Shown here: positions 28,560 to 39,001 of the stretch, in pieces
How positions within the stretch are numbered: position 1 is the stretch's first letter
Layout of the letters: every line of letters starts with the position of its first letter
Assembly: GCA_024640045.1 (NCBI GenBank)
Contig: JAHEFS010000010.1
Span: 1-43,081, forward strand
Reading direction: 5' to 3'
Length of the DNA stretch: 43,081 nt
From: Chromatiales bacterium
GTDB taxonomy: Bacteria; Pseudomonadota; Gammaproteobacteria; Xanthomonadales; SZUA-36
Notes under the pieces: model-generated
Databases searched by the model: none
Seen by the model: the letters and a program-made list of their open reading frames with translations, nothing else
Told to the model about the DNA's origin: nothing
Program-made: the position numbers and the translations under genes

Positions 28560-28574
28560 GGAAGGGTAGTTTCG

Positions 28575-29327
28575 ATGAGTGATGGGGCAAAGTCCAGAAT
28601 GCAGACCGCGCTGATCACCGGCGCCGCCCGGCGTATCGGCGCGTCGATCTCCCGGACGTTGCATGGCCGCGGCTGCCGCGTCCTGTTGCATTATCACGGT
28701 AGCGCCGGGCAGGCGGCGGAACTCGCGGCCGATCTAAACTCGCAACGGCCAGACAGCGCCATCATCCTGCAGGCCGACCTGGCCGCTGCAGGCGGTCCTG
28801 CGGGCCTGGCTGCGGAAGTTCGCGAACATGCCGACCGGCTCGATATCCTGGTCAACAACGCTTCCCGGTTTTACCCCACGACTCCCGGCGAAGTCACTGC
28901 GGAAATCTGGAGCGACCTGATGGGGAGCAACGTGCGGGGCGCCTACTTCCTGACCCAGGCACTGTTGCCCGAGCTGCGGCTGGCGCAAGGGTGTGTCATC
29001 AACATCATCGACGTTCATGCCGAGCGGCCGATGCCGAATCACTCGGTGTATTGCATGGCCAAGGCCGGGCTCGCCATGATGACCCGTTCGCTGGCGCTCG
29101 ACCTCGGCCCGGAAATTCGGGTGAATGGTGTCTCACCCGGAGCCATACTCTGGCCTGAACAGGAACCCACTCCGGCTGTGCAAGCGGGCATCCTGAAACG
29201 GGTAGCCCTCAAGCGCATGGGTGACCCGGGCGATATCGCCGGCGCCGTCGCTTACCTGGCGCTGGATGCGCCCTACGTGACTGGCCAGATATTGGCTGTG
29301 GATGGCGGCCGCAGCCTGAATATCTGA
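28575..29327 (+). CDS. Pteridine reductase (PTR1/FolM-like SDR)
   Basis: This 250-residue short-chain dehydrogenase has the diagnostic TGAARRIG loop, where the Arg replaces the usual Gly of classical SDRs, and NIIDVHAERP with Asp in place of the catalytic Ser. The active pair is in VYCMAKAGL (Tyr near 158, Lys near 162). These are pteridine reductase traits. It should reduce dihydropterins or dihydrofolate with NADPH. folK and folB lie immediately downstream on the other strand, supporting a folate role. A much longer upstream extension of this frame crosses the methyltransferase gene and is not real. Confidence 0.9.
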   Translation: MSDGAKSRMQTALITGAARRIGASISRTLHGRGCRVLLHYHGSAGQAAELAADLNSQRPDSAIILQADLAAAGGPAGLAAEVREHADRLDILVNNASRFYPTTPGEVTAEIWSDLMGSNVRGAYFLTQALLPELRLAQGCVINIIDVHAERPMPNHSVYCMAKAGLAMMTRSLALDLGPEIRVNGVSPGAILWPEQEPTPAVQAGILKRVALKRMGDPGDIAGAVAYLALDAPYVTGQILAVDGGRSLNI

Positions 29328-29373
29328 GCGGGCTTGCGGAGTTCAATCGCGACCGGTTGCCTGCGGCACCTGG

Positions 29374-29394
29374 TCCCGTCTCCCGTCTCCCGTC
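29374..29394. repeat. Three tandem copies of TCCCGTC abutting folK
   Basis: TCCCGTC is repeated three times exactly (29374-29394), directly next to the folK stop codon. The repeat lies outside any coding sequence. It could vary in copy number by slippage. Confidence 0.8.
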
Positions 29395-29892
29395 TCACCT
29401 CTTACTCAAATCCAGATCGATCTCTTCCAACGAGGAATCATCAATACCGCTGTCGCGCCAGATGTCCGCCAGGGTCCTTTTCTCGGTAGGGTGAACGAGG
29501 CTGGGCGCCAGATCGGCCAGGGGCTTGAGTACGTGAGCGAACTTGAGGATTTCACCCCGGGGTATCTCCAGTTCCGAGGTATGCAGCACCCGGTCGTCAA
29601 TCAGCAGGATGTCGATATCGAGGGTCCGATCGGAGTAGCGCGGGGTTGAGCGATCCCGGCCGAATCGGTCTTCCAGTTCTCGTAGCCAGGCCCTGAGTTC
29701 CATTGGCGCCATCCCGGTTTCGATCACGGCTGCCAGGTTGATAAAATCATCGCCCTCGAAACCCACGGCCCGGCTTCGATAGATCGGTGAAAGCCGGCAC
29801 TCGCTGAATGCGCTCTGCAGGGCTTCAATTCCGGCCCGGATGTGGCTTTCCGCATCGACGTTACTGCCGAGGCTGAGGTAGACCCGGTTCAC
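29395..29892 (-). CDS. folK: HPPK, hydroxymethyldihydropterin pyrophosphokinase
   Basis: This 165-residue FolK transfers pyrophosphate from ATP to 6-hydroxymethyl-dihydropterin. The family signatures are YLSLGSNVDAE at the N-terminus, the EDRFGRDRSTPRYSDRTLDIDILL segment with the metal-binding Asp pair, and IPRGEILKFAHVLKPLADLAP. The ATG overlaps the folB stop by 4 bases. It is the last gene of the tsaD-folB-folK run. Confidence 0.97.
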   Translation of the reverse strand: MNRVYLSLGSNVDAESHIRAGIEALQSAFSECRLSPIYRSRAVGFEGDDFINLAAVIETGMAPMELRAWLRELEDRFGRDRSTPRYSDRTLDIDILLIDDRVLHTSELEIPRGEILKFAHVLKPLADLAPSLVHPTEKRTLADIWRDSGIDDSSLEEIDLDLSKR

Positions 29893-30254
29893 GGGTTGGG
29901 GCGTTCCCTTTCGATGATGACACCCACAGCACTGGATCCGCGCACGGCACCGGGCTTGCTGAGTTTGAGTTTCACCCGGGTGACGGGAAATTCTTCCAAT
30001 ACGATGCGCGCACAGTGCTCGGCCAGTGCCTCCACCAACTGGAACTCGCTGCCTTCTACGAAGGCGATCAAGCGCTTGGCGACCGCCTTGTAATTGAGCG
30101 TGTCCTCGATATGGTCGGTTTCGGCTGCGCGCCTGATGTCGAAGGCCATTTCGAGGTCGAGGCCCACGGTCTGGGTAATCTCACGCTCCCAGTCGAAAAT
30201 CCCGATAACGGTCTGGATACGCAGATCGTCGATAAAAACGATGTCCTGGTTCAT
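29889..30254 (-). CDS. folB: Dihydroneopterin aldolase
   Basis: This 121-residue FolB splits dihydroneopterin to 6-hydroxymethyl-dihydropterin and glycolaldehyde. The sequence [21 protein letters not shown], the [18 protein letters not shown] segment with the catalytic Lys, and the E-rich helix [17 protein letters not shown] fit the family. The ATG overlaps the tsaD stop by 4 bases and the stop overlaps folK, so the three genes are tightly coupled. Confidence 0.96.
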   Translation of the reverse strand: MNQDIVFIDDLRIQTVIGIFDWEREITQTVGLDLEMAFDIRRAAETDHIEDTLNYKAVAKRLIAFVEGSEFQLVEALAEHCARIVLEEFPVTRVKLKLSKPGAVRGSSAVGVIIERERPNP

Positions 30255-31300
30255 GAGGGGGTTTCCATGGCTGGCCCGGGGGGCTGTAAGGTTTCGAGTG
30301 ACCACCGGGCGCGAGCGCTGATCACCAGGTCTTCATGGGCGCCGGCGAGTAGACGCTGGCAGCCGGCGAACGCGATCATGGCGCCGTTGTCGGTGCAGAA
30401 TTCGAGGCGGGGGTAGGATACCTTGAACCCATATTTCTCTCCGGCTTGGCGCAAGGCCCCGCGCAGCCCCCGGTTGGCACCCACGCCACCGGCCACCACG
30501 AGTTGCCCGGAGCCGGATTCCTGCATGGCGCGGCGACACTTGATGACCATGGTATCAATGACCGCCTGCTGGAACCCGGCGGCAATGTCGGCGCGAAGTT
30601 CATCGTCTTCAGATGGGGAGCCGCTGTGCTCCAGCCACAGGTTGCGAGTATGCGTCTTCAGGCCGCTGAAGCTGAATTCAAGCCCTGGCCGGTCGGTCAT
30701 GGGCCGGGGAAAGCGAAACCGGTCGGCGTTTCCCGTATCGGCGAGTCGTGCAACGGCGGGTCCGCCCGGGTAACCCAGACCCAGCAGCTTGGCCGTCTTG
30801 TCGAAAGCCTCGCCGGCGGCATCATCCAGGGTCTCACCGAGCACCCGGTAAGCACCGATGGCCTGGACTTCCACCAGCATCGAGTGCCCACCGGAAACCA
30901 GTAGCGCTACGAAGGGGAACTCGGGCGGTTCTGGCTCCAACATGGGCGCCAGCAGGTGACCTTCCATGTGATGAACCGCCACCGCAGGGCAGCCCAGGGC
31001 CAGCGCGATGGCGCGTCCGACCGAAGCGCCGACCAGCAGTGCGCCGATCAGACCGGGGCCAGCCGTATAGGCAACGCCTTCGACCTGATCCCGGCTTATT
31101 CGTGCTTCGTCCAGGCAGCCATCGATCAATGGCAGGAGTTTTCGCACGTGGTCACGGGACGCAATCTCTGGCACGACGCCGCCATATTCGGCGTGCAATT
31201 CTACCTGGCTGTACAGGCGGTGCGCGAGCAGGCCAGCGACGCTGTCATACAACGCCACGCCTGTCTCGTCACAAGAGGTTTCGATTCCCAGTACCCGCAT
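30251..31300 (-). CDS. tsaD: tRNA N6-threonylcarbamoyltransferase TsaD
   Basis: This 349-residue Kae1/Qri7-family protein transfers the threonylcarbamoyl group to A37 of ANN-decoding tRNAs, together with TsaB and TsaE. It opens [19 protein letters not shown]. The metal site HxxxH is in [11 protein letters not shown], and [10 protein letters not shown] and the late [14 protein letters not shown] are conserved. The longer ORF to 31348 adds 16 non-conserved residues. TsaC is at 11805-12368. In many gammaproteobacteria tsaD lies directly divergent from rpsU; here a gamma-glutamyltransferase intervenes. Confidence 0.97.
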   Translation of the reverse strand: MRVLGIETSCDETGVALYDSVAGLLAHRLYSQVELHAEYGGVVPEIASRDHVRKLLPLIDGCLDEARISRDQVEGVAYTAGPGLIGALLVGASVGRAIALALGCPAVAVHHMEGHLLAPMLEPEPPEFPFVALLVSGGHSMLVEVQAIGAYRVLGETLDDAAGEAFDKTAKLLGLGYPGGPAVARLADTGNADRFRFPRPMTDRPGLEFSFSGLKTHTRNLWLEHSGSPSEDDELRADIAAGFQQAVIDTMVIKCRRAMQESGSGQLVVAGGVGANRGLRGALRQAGEKYGFKVSYPRLEFCTDNGAMIAFAGCQRLLAGAHEDLVISARARWSLETLQPPGPAMETPS

Positions 31301-31336
31301 GCGGTGCAGCCCTGAAGCCTGTTTCGGAGAATCGGA

Positions 31337-31366
31337 ATTGTAATGCAATGTCCTCCGGTCTGTCGG
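31337..31366 (-). promoter_or_regulatory. Possible sigma-70 promoter for tsaD-folB-folK
   Basis: On the minus strand CCGACA (31366-31361), an 18-base spacer and TACAAT (31342-31337) lie about 37 bases before the tsaD ATG. The -10 matches consensus at five of six positions. Confidence 0.4.
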
Positions 31367-31451
31367 TTTCGCCCAGCCTGTCGCGACATACGGCGCACGC
31401 TTTTCCAGTAAGCCGGGTTAACATATTGCCCAGGCGGACGGAGAATTCGGC

Positions 31452-33014
31452 TTGGCGGAAAATAAAGGCATCGTGGCATCAGGCCACCCGGAGACCTCAC
31501 GCGCGGCAGCGCGGGTGATCGAGGCAGGCGGTAACGCCTTCGACGGGGCGTTGGCTGCCCTGGCGGCCGCCTGCGTGGCCGAGCCGATGCTGGCCAGTCT
31601 TGGTGGTGGCGGTTTTCTCATGGCCAGGCCCGCGGACGAGCGGGCCCGGGTCTACGATTTCTTTGTTCAGACGCCGCGAAACGTGGCGACTGGGCGCGAA
31701 CTGGATTTTTATCCGATCCTGGCGGATTTTGGCACTGCAACCCAGGAGTTTCACATTGGCATGGGGTCAATTGCGGTCCCGGGCGTGGTTGCCGGGATGT
31801 TTGAAATTCACGCCCGCCACTGCCGTTTGCCGCTGAAAGAAATTTTGCGCCCCGCGGTAGAGTTGGCCCGCCAGGGCGTTGCTATGAACGCGTTTCAGCA
31901 CAGTATCAGCCATATTCTGATACCGATCCTGCGGGCCACGCCCGACGCCATGCGGCTGGTAGCGTCGGCAGAACAGCCGGGGCAGGTGGCAGCACCCGGC
32001 GAAATCGTTACCCATCCCGACCTGGCCAACGTTCTGGAAGCGGTAGCGAGTGAGGGTTCAGACCTGTTCTATCGGGGTGAGCTGGCGGAGAGACTGGTTC
32101 GTGACTGCCAAGAGCGCGGGGGACTGCTGGTCCGGGAAGACCTGGAAGAATATCGGGTCAGGGCCCGTGACCCGGTGCGGTTCGCCTGCCACGGGGCTGA
32201 GTTTTATTTCAACAGCCTGCCGTCTCCGAGTGGCTGTCTGATCGCTTTCGCGCTGGGGTTGCTGGATGACCAGGACCTGGCGCACCAGCCCTGGGGCCAC
32301 GAGCGCCACTGTTCCTCCCTGGTGCTGGCCATGCGGGCCGCGGGTCGGCTGCGCAACGAAACGCGGGCGGACACGGAACTGGATGAAGACCGGATCCGGG
32401 CCATCCTGGCACCGGGGCATATCGATCAATGGCGGTCGATGATGCACGAACACCCCCTGGCGACCCGAGGCACGACTCACATTAGCGTGGCTGATGCAGA
32501 AGGCAATCTGGCCAGCCTGACGGTATCAAATGGTGAGGGCTGCGCCTACGTACTGCCGGGCACCGGCATCATGTTGAACAATATGCTGGGCGAAGAGGAT
32601 CTCAATCCTGGCGGCTTTCACCAGTGGCGGCCCAACCGGCGCATGGCCTCGATGATGTGCCCTTCGGTGGCCAGTTTGCCGGATGGCGGCTGGGTGGCGC
32701 TGGGTTCCGGCGGTTCCAACCGCATCCGCAGTGCCGTCCTGCAGGTGCTGATCAACCTGTTCGAGTTTCGCATGCCACTGGCCGACGCGGTGGCCGCGCC
32801 GCGGCTGCACCTGGAGGGGGAGCACCTGAGCATCGAGGCGGGGTTTCCGCAATCCACGGTCACGGCGCTGGGTGAAGCGTGGCCCGACCACCGGGTGTGG
32901 CCGGGCGCAAACCTGTTTTTTGGCGGGGTGCACGCGGTCGAGCGATTGGTCGATGGCAGTTTCCAGGGCGCCGGGGACCCGCGCCGGGGTGGGGCGGTGG
33001 CTTTTGCCCGCTGA
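31452..33014 (+). CDS. Gamma-glutamyltransferase family protein, probably cytoplasmic
   Basis: This 520-residue Ntn-hydrolase of the gamma-glutamyltransferase family should self-cleave before the nucleophile T341 in RGTTHISVADAEGN. Also visible are GGNAFDGALAAL, LGGGGFLMA and NGEGCAYVLPGTGIMLNNMLGE. There is no signal peptide, unlike the periplasmic E. coli enzyme, so it probably acts in the cytoplasm on gamma-glutamyl compounds; the substrate is unknown. The start is a TTG with GGAG 9-10 bases upstream. It lies between tsaD and rpsU. Confidence 0.9.
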   Translation: MAENKGIVASGHPETSRAAARVIEAGGNAFDGALAALAAACVAEPMLASLGGGGFLMARPADERARVYDFFVQTPRNVATGRELDFYPILADFGTATQEFHIGMGSIAVPGVVAGMFEIHARHCRLPLKEILRPAVELARQGVAMNAFQHSISHILIPILRATPDAMRLVASAEQPGQVAAPGEIVTHPDLANVLEAVASEGSDLFYRGELAERLVRDCQERGGLLVREDLEEYRVRARDPVRFACHGAEFYFNSLPSPSGCLIAFALGLLDDQDLAHQPWGHERHCSSLVLAMRAAGRLRNETRADTELDEDRIRAILAPGHIDQWRSMMHEHPLATRGTTHISVADAEGNLASLTVSNGEGCAYVLPGTGIMLNNMLGEEDLNPGGFHQWRPNRRMASMMCPSVASLPDGGWVALGSGGSNRIRSAVLQVLINLFEFRMPLADAVAAPRLHLEGEHLSIEAGFPQSTVTALGEAWPDHRVWPGANLFFGGVHAVERLVDGSFQGAGDPRRGGAVAFAR

Positions 33015-33025
33015 GTCATTTTTCT

Positions 33026-33055
33026 TTGCACTTGATGGTTTTCGCGGGTTAAAAT
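33026..33055 (+). promoter_or_regulatory. Sigma-70 promoter of the rpsU-yqeY-dnaG-rpoD unit
   Basis: TTGCAC (33026-33031), an 18-base spacer and TAAAAT (33050-33055) lie 53 bases before the rpsU ATG. Both hexamers fit consensus well. Confidence 0.55.
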
Positions 33056-33107
33056 AGCGGGCTACGCCCAATGGGGCCCCGATTCAGTTGTTTGGAGTTG
33101 ATTGGTA

Positions 33108-33323
33108 ATGCCCAGCGTCAAAGTTCGCGAAAACGAGCCATTCGAATACGCACTGCGCCGTTTCAAGCGCTCGTGTGAGAAAGCCGGAGTGCTTGCGGAA
33201 ACCCGCCGGCGCGAGTTCTACGAGAAGCCGACCCAGGAGCGTAAGCGCAAGGCCGCAGCGGCCGTCAAGCGCAATCTGCGCCGCCTGTCCAGGGACGTCA
33301 ATCGCCGCACCCGCATGTACTGA
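33108..33323 (+). CDS. rpsU: 30S ribosomal protein S21
   Basis: This 71-residue basic protein opens [20 protein letters not shown] and ends RRTRMY, the full S21 sequence pattern. S21 helps the 30S subunit pair with mRNA at initiation. A TTG two codons earlier is in frame but not conserved. It heads the macromolecular-synthesis unit with dnaG and rpoD, with a yqeY gene inserted as in many relatives. Confidence 0.98.
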   Translation: MPSVKVRENEPFEYALRRFKRSCEKAGVLAETRRREFYEKPTQERKRKAAAAVKRNLRRLSRDVNRRTRMY

Positions 33324-33372
33324 GTCTTTTTCGGCGTGGCGGCACAAGCCCCCAGGCGCCGGAGTGAGATGC

Positions 33373-33819
33373 ATGTCGCTCAAGTCCCGCATACAGGACG
33401 ATATCAAAGAAGCCATGCGTGCCCGCGAACGGGCGCGCCTGAATGCTTTACGCTTGATTTCTGCCGCCATAAAGCAAAAAGAAGTCGACGAGCGCATAGA
33501 GCTCGACGACGTGGCGGTATTGGCCGTGCTGGACAAGATGGCCAAGCAGCGCCGCGAATCACTGGAACAATATGAGTCCGCCGGCCGTGATGACCTCGCT
33601 GCCCAGGAACGCTACGAACTCGAACTGATCGGCACCTACCTGCCAGAGCCCCTCGGCGAGGAAGAACTCTCCAGGCTGATCCAGGAGGCTGTCGCTACGA
33701 CAGGCGCCAGCAGCATGCGCGACATGGGCGCCGTAATGGCCCAGCTGCGCGACCAGGTGCAGGGCCGGGCTGACATGAAAGCGGTGAGCACCGCCGTCAG
33801 GGATATCCTCGGCAGTTGA
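33373..33819 (+). CDS. YqeY/GatB-domain protein
   Basis: This 148-residue protein is of the YqeY family. It starts MSLKSRIQDDIKEAMRAR, then RLISAAIKQKEVDER, and ends with a domain related to the tail of GatB (GAVMAQLRDQVQGRADMKAVS). The tail domain resembles the tRNA-binding part of the amidotransferase, but no enzyme activity is established. It lies between rpsU and dnaG as in many proteobacteria. The ORF continues upstream without conservation. Confidence 0.93.
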   Translation: MSLKSRIQDDIKEAMRARERARLNALRLISAAIKQKEVDERIELDDVAVLAVLDKMAKQRRESLEQYESAGRDDLAAQERYELELIGTYLPEPLGEEELSRLIQEAVATTGASSMRDMGAVMAQLRDQVQGRADMKAVSTAVRDILGS

Positions 33820-33877
33820 GCGGGCGGCACCGAGCGCATTTTTTGCCCGCCGGCTCGCCACCGACTCCCATTTACTT

Positions 33878-35611
33878 ATGAGCGGCCGCATTCCCGATTC
33901 CTTTATCGAGGAATTGCTGGCGCGCACCGATATTGTCGAGCTCATTGAGCGCCGGGTCGAAATGAAGCGAGCGGGTGCCGAGTTCCAGGCCCGCTGCCCT
34001 TTCCACGAAGAGAAAACCCCGTCTTTCACCGTCAGTCCGCGCAAGCAGTTCTACCACTGTTTCGGCTGCGGTGCGCACGGTTCAGCCATCGGCTTCCTGA
34101 TGCAGTACGAAGGGCTGGAGTTTCTCGATGCCGTCGAGGAACTGGCGCACAACGCCGGTTTGCAGGTTCCGCGTACCGAAACCGGTCGGCCGCAGCCATC
34201 ATTGGGCCTCTACAGCGTGCTCGAGGCAGCAGCAGAGTTCTACAAGGAGCAGTTGCCCCAACATCCTCAGGCCATCGAATATCTGAAGTCCCGGGGACTG
34301 GACGGCGAGATCTGCCGGGACTTCGGCATTGGCTTCGCACCACCGGGGTGGGATTCGTTGCGCACCGCGCTGGGGACGGATTCAGAACAGTTGAAGGTGT
34401 TGGCGGATGCCGGGTTGCTGAGCGAGGGTAAAACCAAAACTTACGACAAGTTCCGCAACCGCATCATGTTTCCGATCCATGACCGCCGTGGGCGGGTCAT
34501 CGGGTTTGGCGGCCGGGCGCTGGGCGAGGATGACGGGCCCAAGTACCTCAATTCCCCGGAAACCGAACTGTTTCACAAGGGCCGTGAACTCTACGGGCTT
34601 TACCTGGCGCGCCAACGGGTCGGCCGCCTGGATACCATCATCGTGGTGGAAGGCTATACCGACGTCGTGGCGCTGGCGCAGGCTGGCCTGCGTAACGCCG
34701 TGGCGACGCTGGGTACGGCCACCACCACAGACCAGGCCGAATTGCTGTTTCGTGCGGCCGAGACGGTCGTATTCTGTTTCGATGGGGACGAGGCGGGACG
34801 CAAGGCGGCCTGGCGGGCACTGCAGGCAACGCTGCCCAAGCTCAAAGAAGGTCTACAGGCCCAGTTCCTGTTTCTGCCCGAAGGTGAGGACCCCGATAGC
34901 CTGGTCCGCGCACAGGGCGTCGAGGCATTCAGCATCTTGCTGGCCGATGCTGCCCCCCTGTCCGATTTCCTGTTCGACCACCTGATGGCGCAGGTCGATA
35001 TGACCAGCATCGACGGTAGAGCGAAGTTGGTGACCTTGGCGAGACCGCTACTGGACACGATACCCGAAGGGGTCTTCAGGGAAATGTTGATTGAGCGGCT
35101 GGAGACTTTGGCCCGACATCGCTTGCCGGGTCCTGCACCGGTCCGGCCCGGTCGTGGGCGGCCTTCCCGGCCCAAGCCGACGCAGGCGCGCACACCTTTG
35201 CGCCTGGCCCTGGCGCATCTGGTCCAGAACCCGGGACTGGTCGAATTGACCGGCGAAGTCGATGAAATTCGTGATTGTGACCTTCCTGGCGTCGATATAT
35301 TCATGAATCTTGTTGACTTCTGCAAAAAACGCCCCAATATGTCAACCGCTCAGTTACTTGAACTTTTGCACGAACATCCTGCCCAATCACACCTGCACAA
35401 ACTTGCTGTTTGGCAGCTGCCGGGTGACCCGGAACGTCAGGCCATGGAGTTTCGTGATGCGGTAACCGGCATCCGTTTGCAATGGACCGAGGCGTTGCTG
35501 GCACGAATGCCAAAAATCGTGGAGCAAAGCAAGGCGGAGCGGGAAAGGTTCCTGGAGTTGCAGCAACAGCATTCGATGCTCAAGCGCAATTTACGGGGTA
35601 CCGAGACTTGA
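33878..35611 (+). CDS. dnaG: DNA primase
   Basis: This 577-residue primase makes RNA primers for replication. The zinc-binding CHC2 domain is at the N-terminus ([11 protein letters not shown] and YHCFGCG). The TOPRIM domain has [15 protein letters not shown] and [18 protein letters not shown] Pro/Arg-rich linker (near residues 415-440) leads to a C-terminal helicase-interaction domain. The position between rpsU and rpoD is the classic one. Confidence 0.97.
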   Translation: MSGRIPDSFIEELLARTDIVELIERRVEMKRAGAEFQARCPFHEEKTPSFTVSPRKQFYHCFGCGAHGSAIGFLMQYEGLEFLDAVEELAHNAGLQVPRTETGRPQPSLGLYSVLEAAAEFYKEQLPQHPQAIEYLKSRGLDGEICRDFGIGFAPPGWDSLRTALGTDSEQLKVLADAGLLSEGKTKTYDKFRNRIMFPIHDRRGRVIGFGGRALGEDDGPKYLNSPETELFHKGRELYGLYLARQRVGRLDTIIVVEGYTDVVALAQAGLRNAVATLGTATTTDQAELLFRAAETVVFCFDGDEAGRKAAWRALQATLPKLKEGLQAQFLFLPEGEDPDSLVRAQGVEAFSILLADAAPLSDFLFDHLMAQVDMTSIDGRAKLVTLARPLLDTIPEGVFREMLIERLETLARHRLPGPAPVRPGRGRPSRPKPTQARTPLRLALAHLVQNPGLVELTGEVDEIRDCDLPGVDIFMNLVDFCKKRPNMSTAQLLELLHEHPAQSHLHKLAVWQLPGDPERQAMEFRDAVTGIRLQWTEALLARMPKIVEQSKAERERFLELQQQHSMLKRNLRGTET

Positions 35612-35687
35612 GACCGCTCGCGCCCCGCACTATCCGGGTCGCCGAGGCGTAATTCTTGGACTATATTTGAATTGGTCGTGGATCTTT

Positions 35688-37553
<1,866 letters not shown>

Positions 37554-37587
37554 TCCACTGACCAGAAGCGCCTTTTCGTTTAACCTG

Positions 37588-37614
37588 AAAACCCGCCCCT
37601 GTGGCGGGTTTTTT
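37588..37614 (+). terminator. Rho-independent terminator after rpoD
   Basis: AACCCGCC (37590-37597) pairs with GGCGGGTT (37603-37610) around a 5-base loop, followed by a T-run to 37614. It ends the rpsU-dnaG-rpoD unit. Confidence 0.9.
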
Positions 37615-37712
37615 GTATCTGTACTGGCACATCAAAAGACCGGGATTGGCTATTTTGCCTCGGTTTCTACCCATTCAGAATGACTCCGCTGGATTGAAAT
37701 AAATTAAATAAC

Positions 37713-37997
37713 CGGCTATGTATTGAGAGGCTCCGTTTGAAAGATTCAAAAAGAGCGCAGGAACTCGAGGGCTGGTTGGAGTCCATAGCCGCCGGATTTG
37801 GAGCGCGAATTCTGACGGTGAATCATGCCATTGCCGACGTGTGGGGCCGGATGGGCGTGAGACGGACACTTCCCCTCATCGACAGCCTGCTGGCTGCCAC
37901 TGCGATCTGTCATGACATGACGCTCGTCACCCGTAACGTGCGCGACGTCCACGCCGCCGGCGTTCGATATCTGAACCCGTTCGAAGCGCCTGCCTGA
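37713..37997 (+). pseudogene. C-terminal remnant of a FitB/VapC-type PIN toxin
   Basis: The open frame after the rpoD terminator resembles the last two thirds of a FitB-like PIN domain: IERLRLKDSKRAQELEGWLE, then VADVWGRM-like and IDSLLAATAICHDMTLVTRN, ending GVRYLNPFE. The N-terminal part that carries the first catalytic Asp (the DTNVxSE-type motif) is missing, and the frame closes upstream at a TGA near 37695. No ATG is available and no antitoxin gene is adjacent. It is therefore a deletion remnant and cannot be an active nuclease. The sequence just upstream is AT-rich compared with its surroundings. Confidence 0.75.
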
Positions 37998-38034
37998 TTG
38001 GCCGCGCACCATGTGTCGATCCAGCAACTTGAGG

Positions 38035-38040
38035 TAGAAT
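38035..38040 (+). promoter_or_regulatory. -10-like hexamer upstream of the tRNA
   Basis: TAGAAT lies 22 bases before the tRNA 5' end. No good -35 is found at the right spacing. Confidence 0.3.
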
Positions 38041-38062
38041 GCTTTCCGCAATCCTCCCCCGG

Positions 38063-38139
38063 GGGCCCTTAGCTCAGCTGGTTAGAGCAGTCGACTCATA
38101 ATCGATTGGTCGAAGGTTCAAGTCCTTCAGGGCCCACCA
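38063..38139 (+). tRNA. ileX: tRNA-Ile2 with CAU anticodon (lysidine type)
   Basis: A complete 77-base cloverleaf includes the encoded CCA. The acceptor stem GGGCCCU pairs with AGGGCCC, the D-arm is AGCUCAGCUGGUUAGAGC and the T-arm contains GGUUCAAGUCC. The anticodon loop reads CUCAUAA, so the anticodon is CAU. The body is close to E. coli ileX (GACUCAUAAUCG, then UUGGUCG) and unlike elongator tRNA-Met (CACUCAUAAUGAUGGGGUC). This tRNA reads AUA after TilS turns C34 into lysidine. E. coli ileX also lies next to rpoD. Confidence 0.93.
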
Positions 38140-38171
38140 TTTAACCCGCTTGATTATTTATACTCGGCCCC

Positions 38172-38825
38172 ATGAATTTCGGCGCTTTATTCGACTGGGA
38201 TGGGGTCGTGATCGATTCGTCCCGCCAACATGAGCAAAGCTGGGAACTGCTGGCTGCCGAACTGGGTAAGCCGCTTCCGCCCGGCCATTTCGTGCGTGGG
38301 TTTGGCATGAGAAGCCGTGTGATCATCTCTGAGATCCTGCGCTGGGCGTCCGACGCGGACGAAATTGACCGCTACTCGCAGCGCAAGGGCGCCATCTACC
38401 GCGAGATCATCGGGCAGAGCGGCATCGAACCCTTGCCCGGCGTGCGCGAGTTGCTGGCCTCGTTGCAGGAGAAAGGGATCGCGTGCGCGGTGGCCTCGTC
38501 GACCCAGCGCATCAATATCGAAACCGCTTTCGATGCGATCGGAATCCGGGATTACTTTCAGGGGGTCGTTGCCTCCGAAGATGTCGCCGAAGGCAAGCCA
38601 AACCCGGAGGTTTTCCTCAAGGGAGCCGAATTGATCGGCCTGCCGCCGCAACAATGCGTGGTGTTTGAAGACGCGCTGGTTGGTATCGAGGCCGGGCTGG
38701 CTGCCGGCTCGAAGGTGGTTGCGGTGGCCACGACCCGCACCCTGGAGGAACTGGGCGCAGCGGACTTGGCGGTACATTCCCTTAAAGATCTTGCCTGGCG
38801 TGACATTGCAGGCTTGTTCGACTAG
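38172..38825 (+). CDS. HAD-superfamily phosphatase/phosphoglucomutase-like protein
   Basis: This 217-residue HAD hydrolase of the beta-phosphoglucomutase/GS-type subfamily has motif I FDWDGVVIDS (nucleophile D8, acid D10), motif II VASSTQR, the Lys in EGKPNPEVFLK and motif III VFEDALVGIEAG. The cap domain lies between motif I and about residue 80. It acts on a small phosphorylated substrate I cannot name. It starts 33 bases after the tRNA and may share its transcript. Confidence 0.92.
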   Translation: MNFGALFDWDGVVIDSSRQHEQSWELLAAELGKPLPPGHFVRGFGMRSRVIISEILRWASDADEIDRYSQRKGAIYREIIGQSGIEPLPGVRELLASLQEKGIACAVASSTQRINIETAFDAIGIRDYFQGVVASEDVAEGKPNPEVFLKGAELIGLPPQQCVVFEDALVGIEAGLAAGSKVVAVATTRTLEELGAADLAVHSLKDLAWRDIAGLFD

Positions 38826-38894
38826 CGTGCGGAGCCCGTCTTACAGGGGTTTTGATGCCAGGAAACCAGTTTGCCAGCTGTCCGTATGTGGCAT

Positions 38895-38978
38895 TTAATT
38901 GCTCGGTGTCAATTAATTCCGGTTTAGGCATTCAAAGCGTGCCCGGCCCTGCCCATAATTGGTGAATCAATAATTCAC
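38895..38978 (+). promoter_or_regulatory. ppk2 control region with two inverted repeats
   Basis: TTAATTG (38895-38901) and CAATTAA (38910-38916) form a perfect inverted repeat with an 8-base spacer. Its core TTGCTCGGTGTCAA differs from the FNR consensus TTGAYNNNNRTCAA at one position. A promoter TTCAAA-N17-CATAAT (38931-38959) follows, with a start near 38966, which puts the core near -60. A second repeat, GTGAAT-N5-ATTCAC (38962-38978), overlies the start site. These could be activator and repressor sites for ppk2. Confidence 0.4.
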
Positions 38979-39001
38979 TAATTCAGAACAGGTGACGATC
39001 C

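Noticed and set aside
28065-28574. N-terminal extension of the pteridine reductase across the methyltransferase gene
   Set aside because: The extension lies antisense to a conserved gene and lacks homology; the SDR fold begins at the ATG at 28575.
31400-31440. Promoter for the gamma-glutamyltransferase at TAACAT
   Set aside because: No acceptable -35 lies at 16-18 bases, so I did not call it.
38063-38139. Elongator tRNA-Met, because the anticodon is CAT
   Set aside because: The anticodon stem and variable region match E. coli tRNA-Ile2 (ileX) rather than tRNA-Met, and the position beside rpoD is the ileX position.
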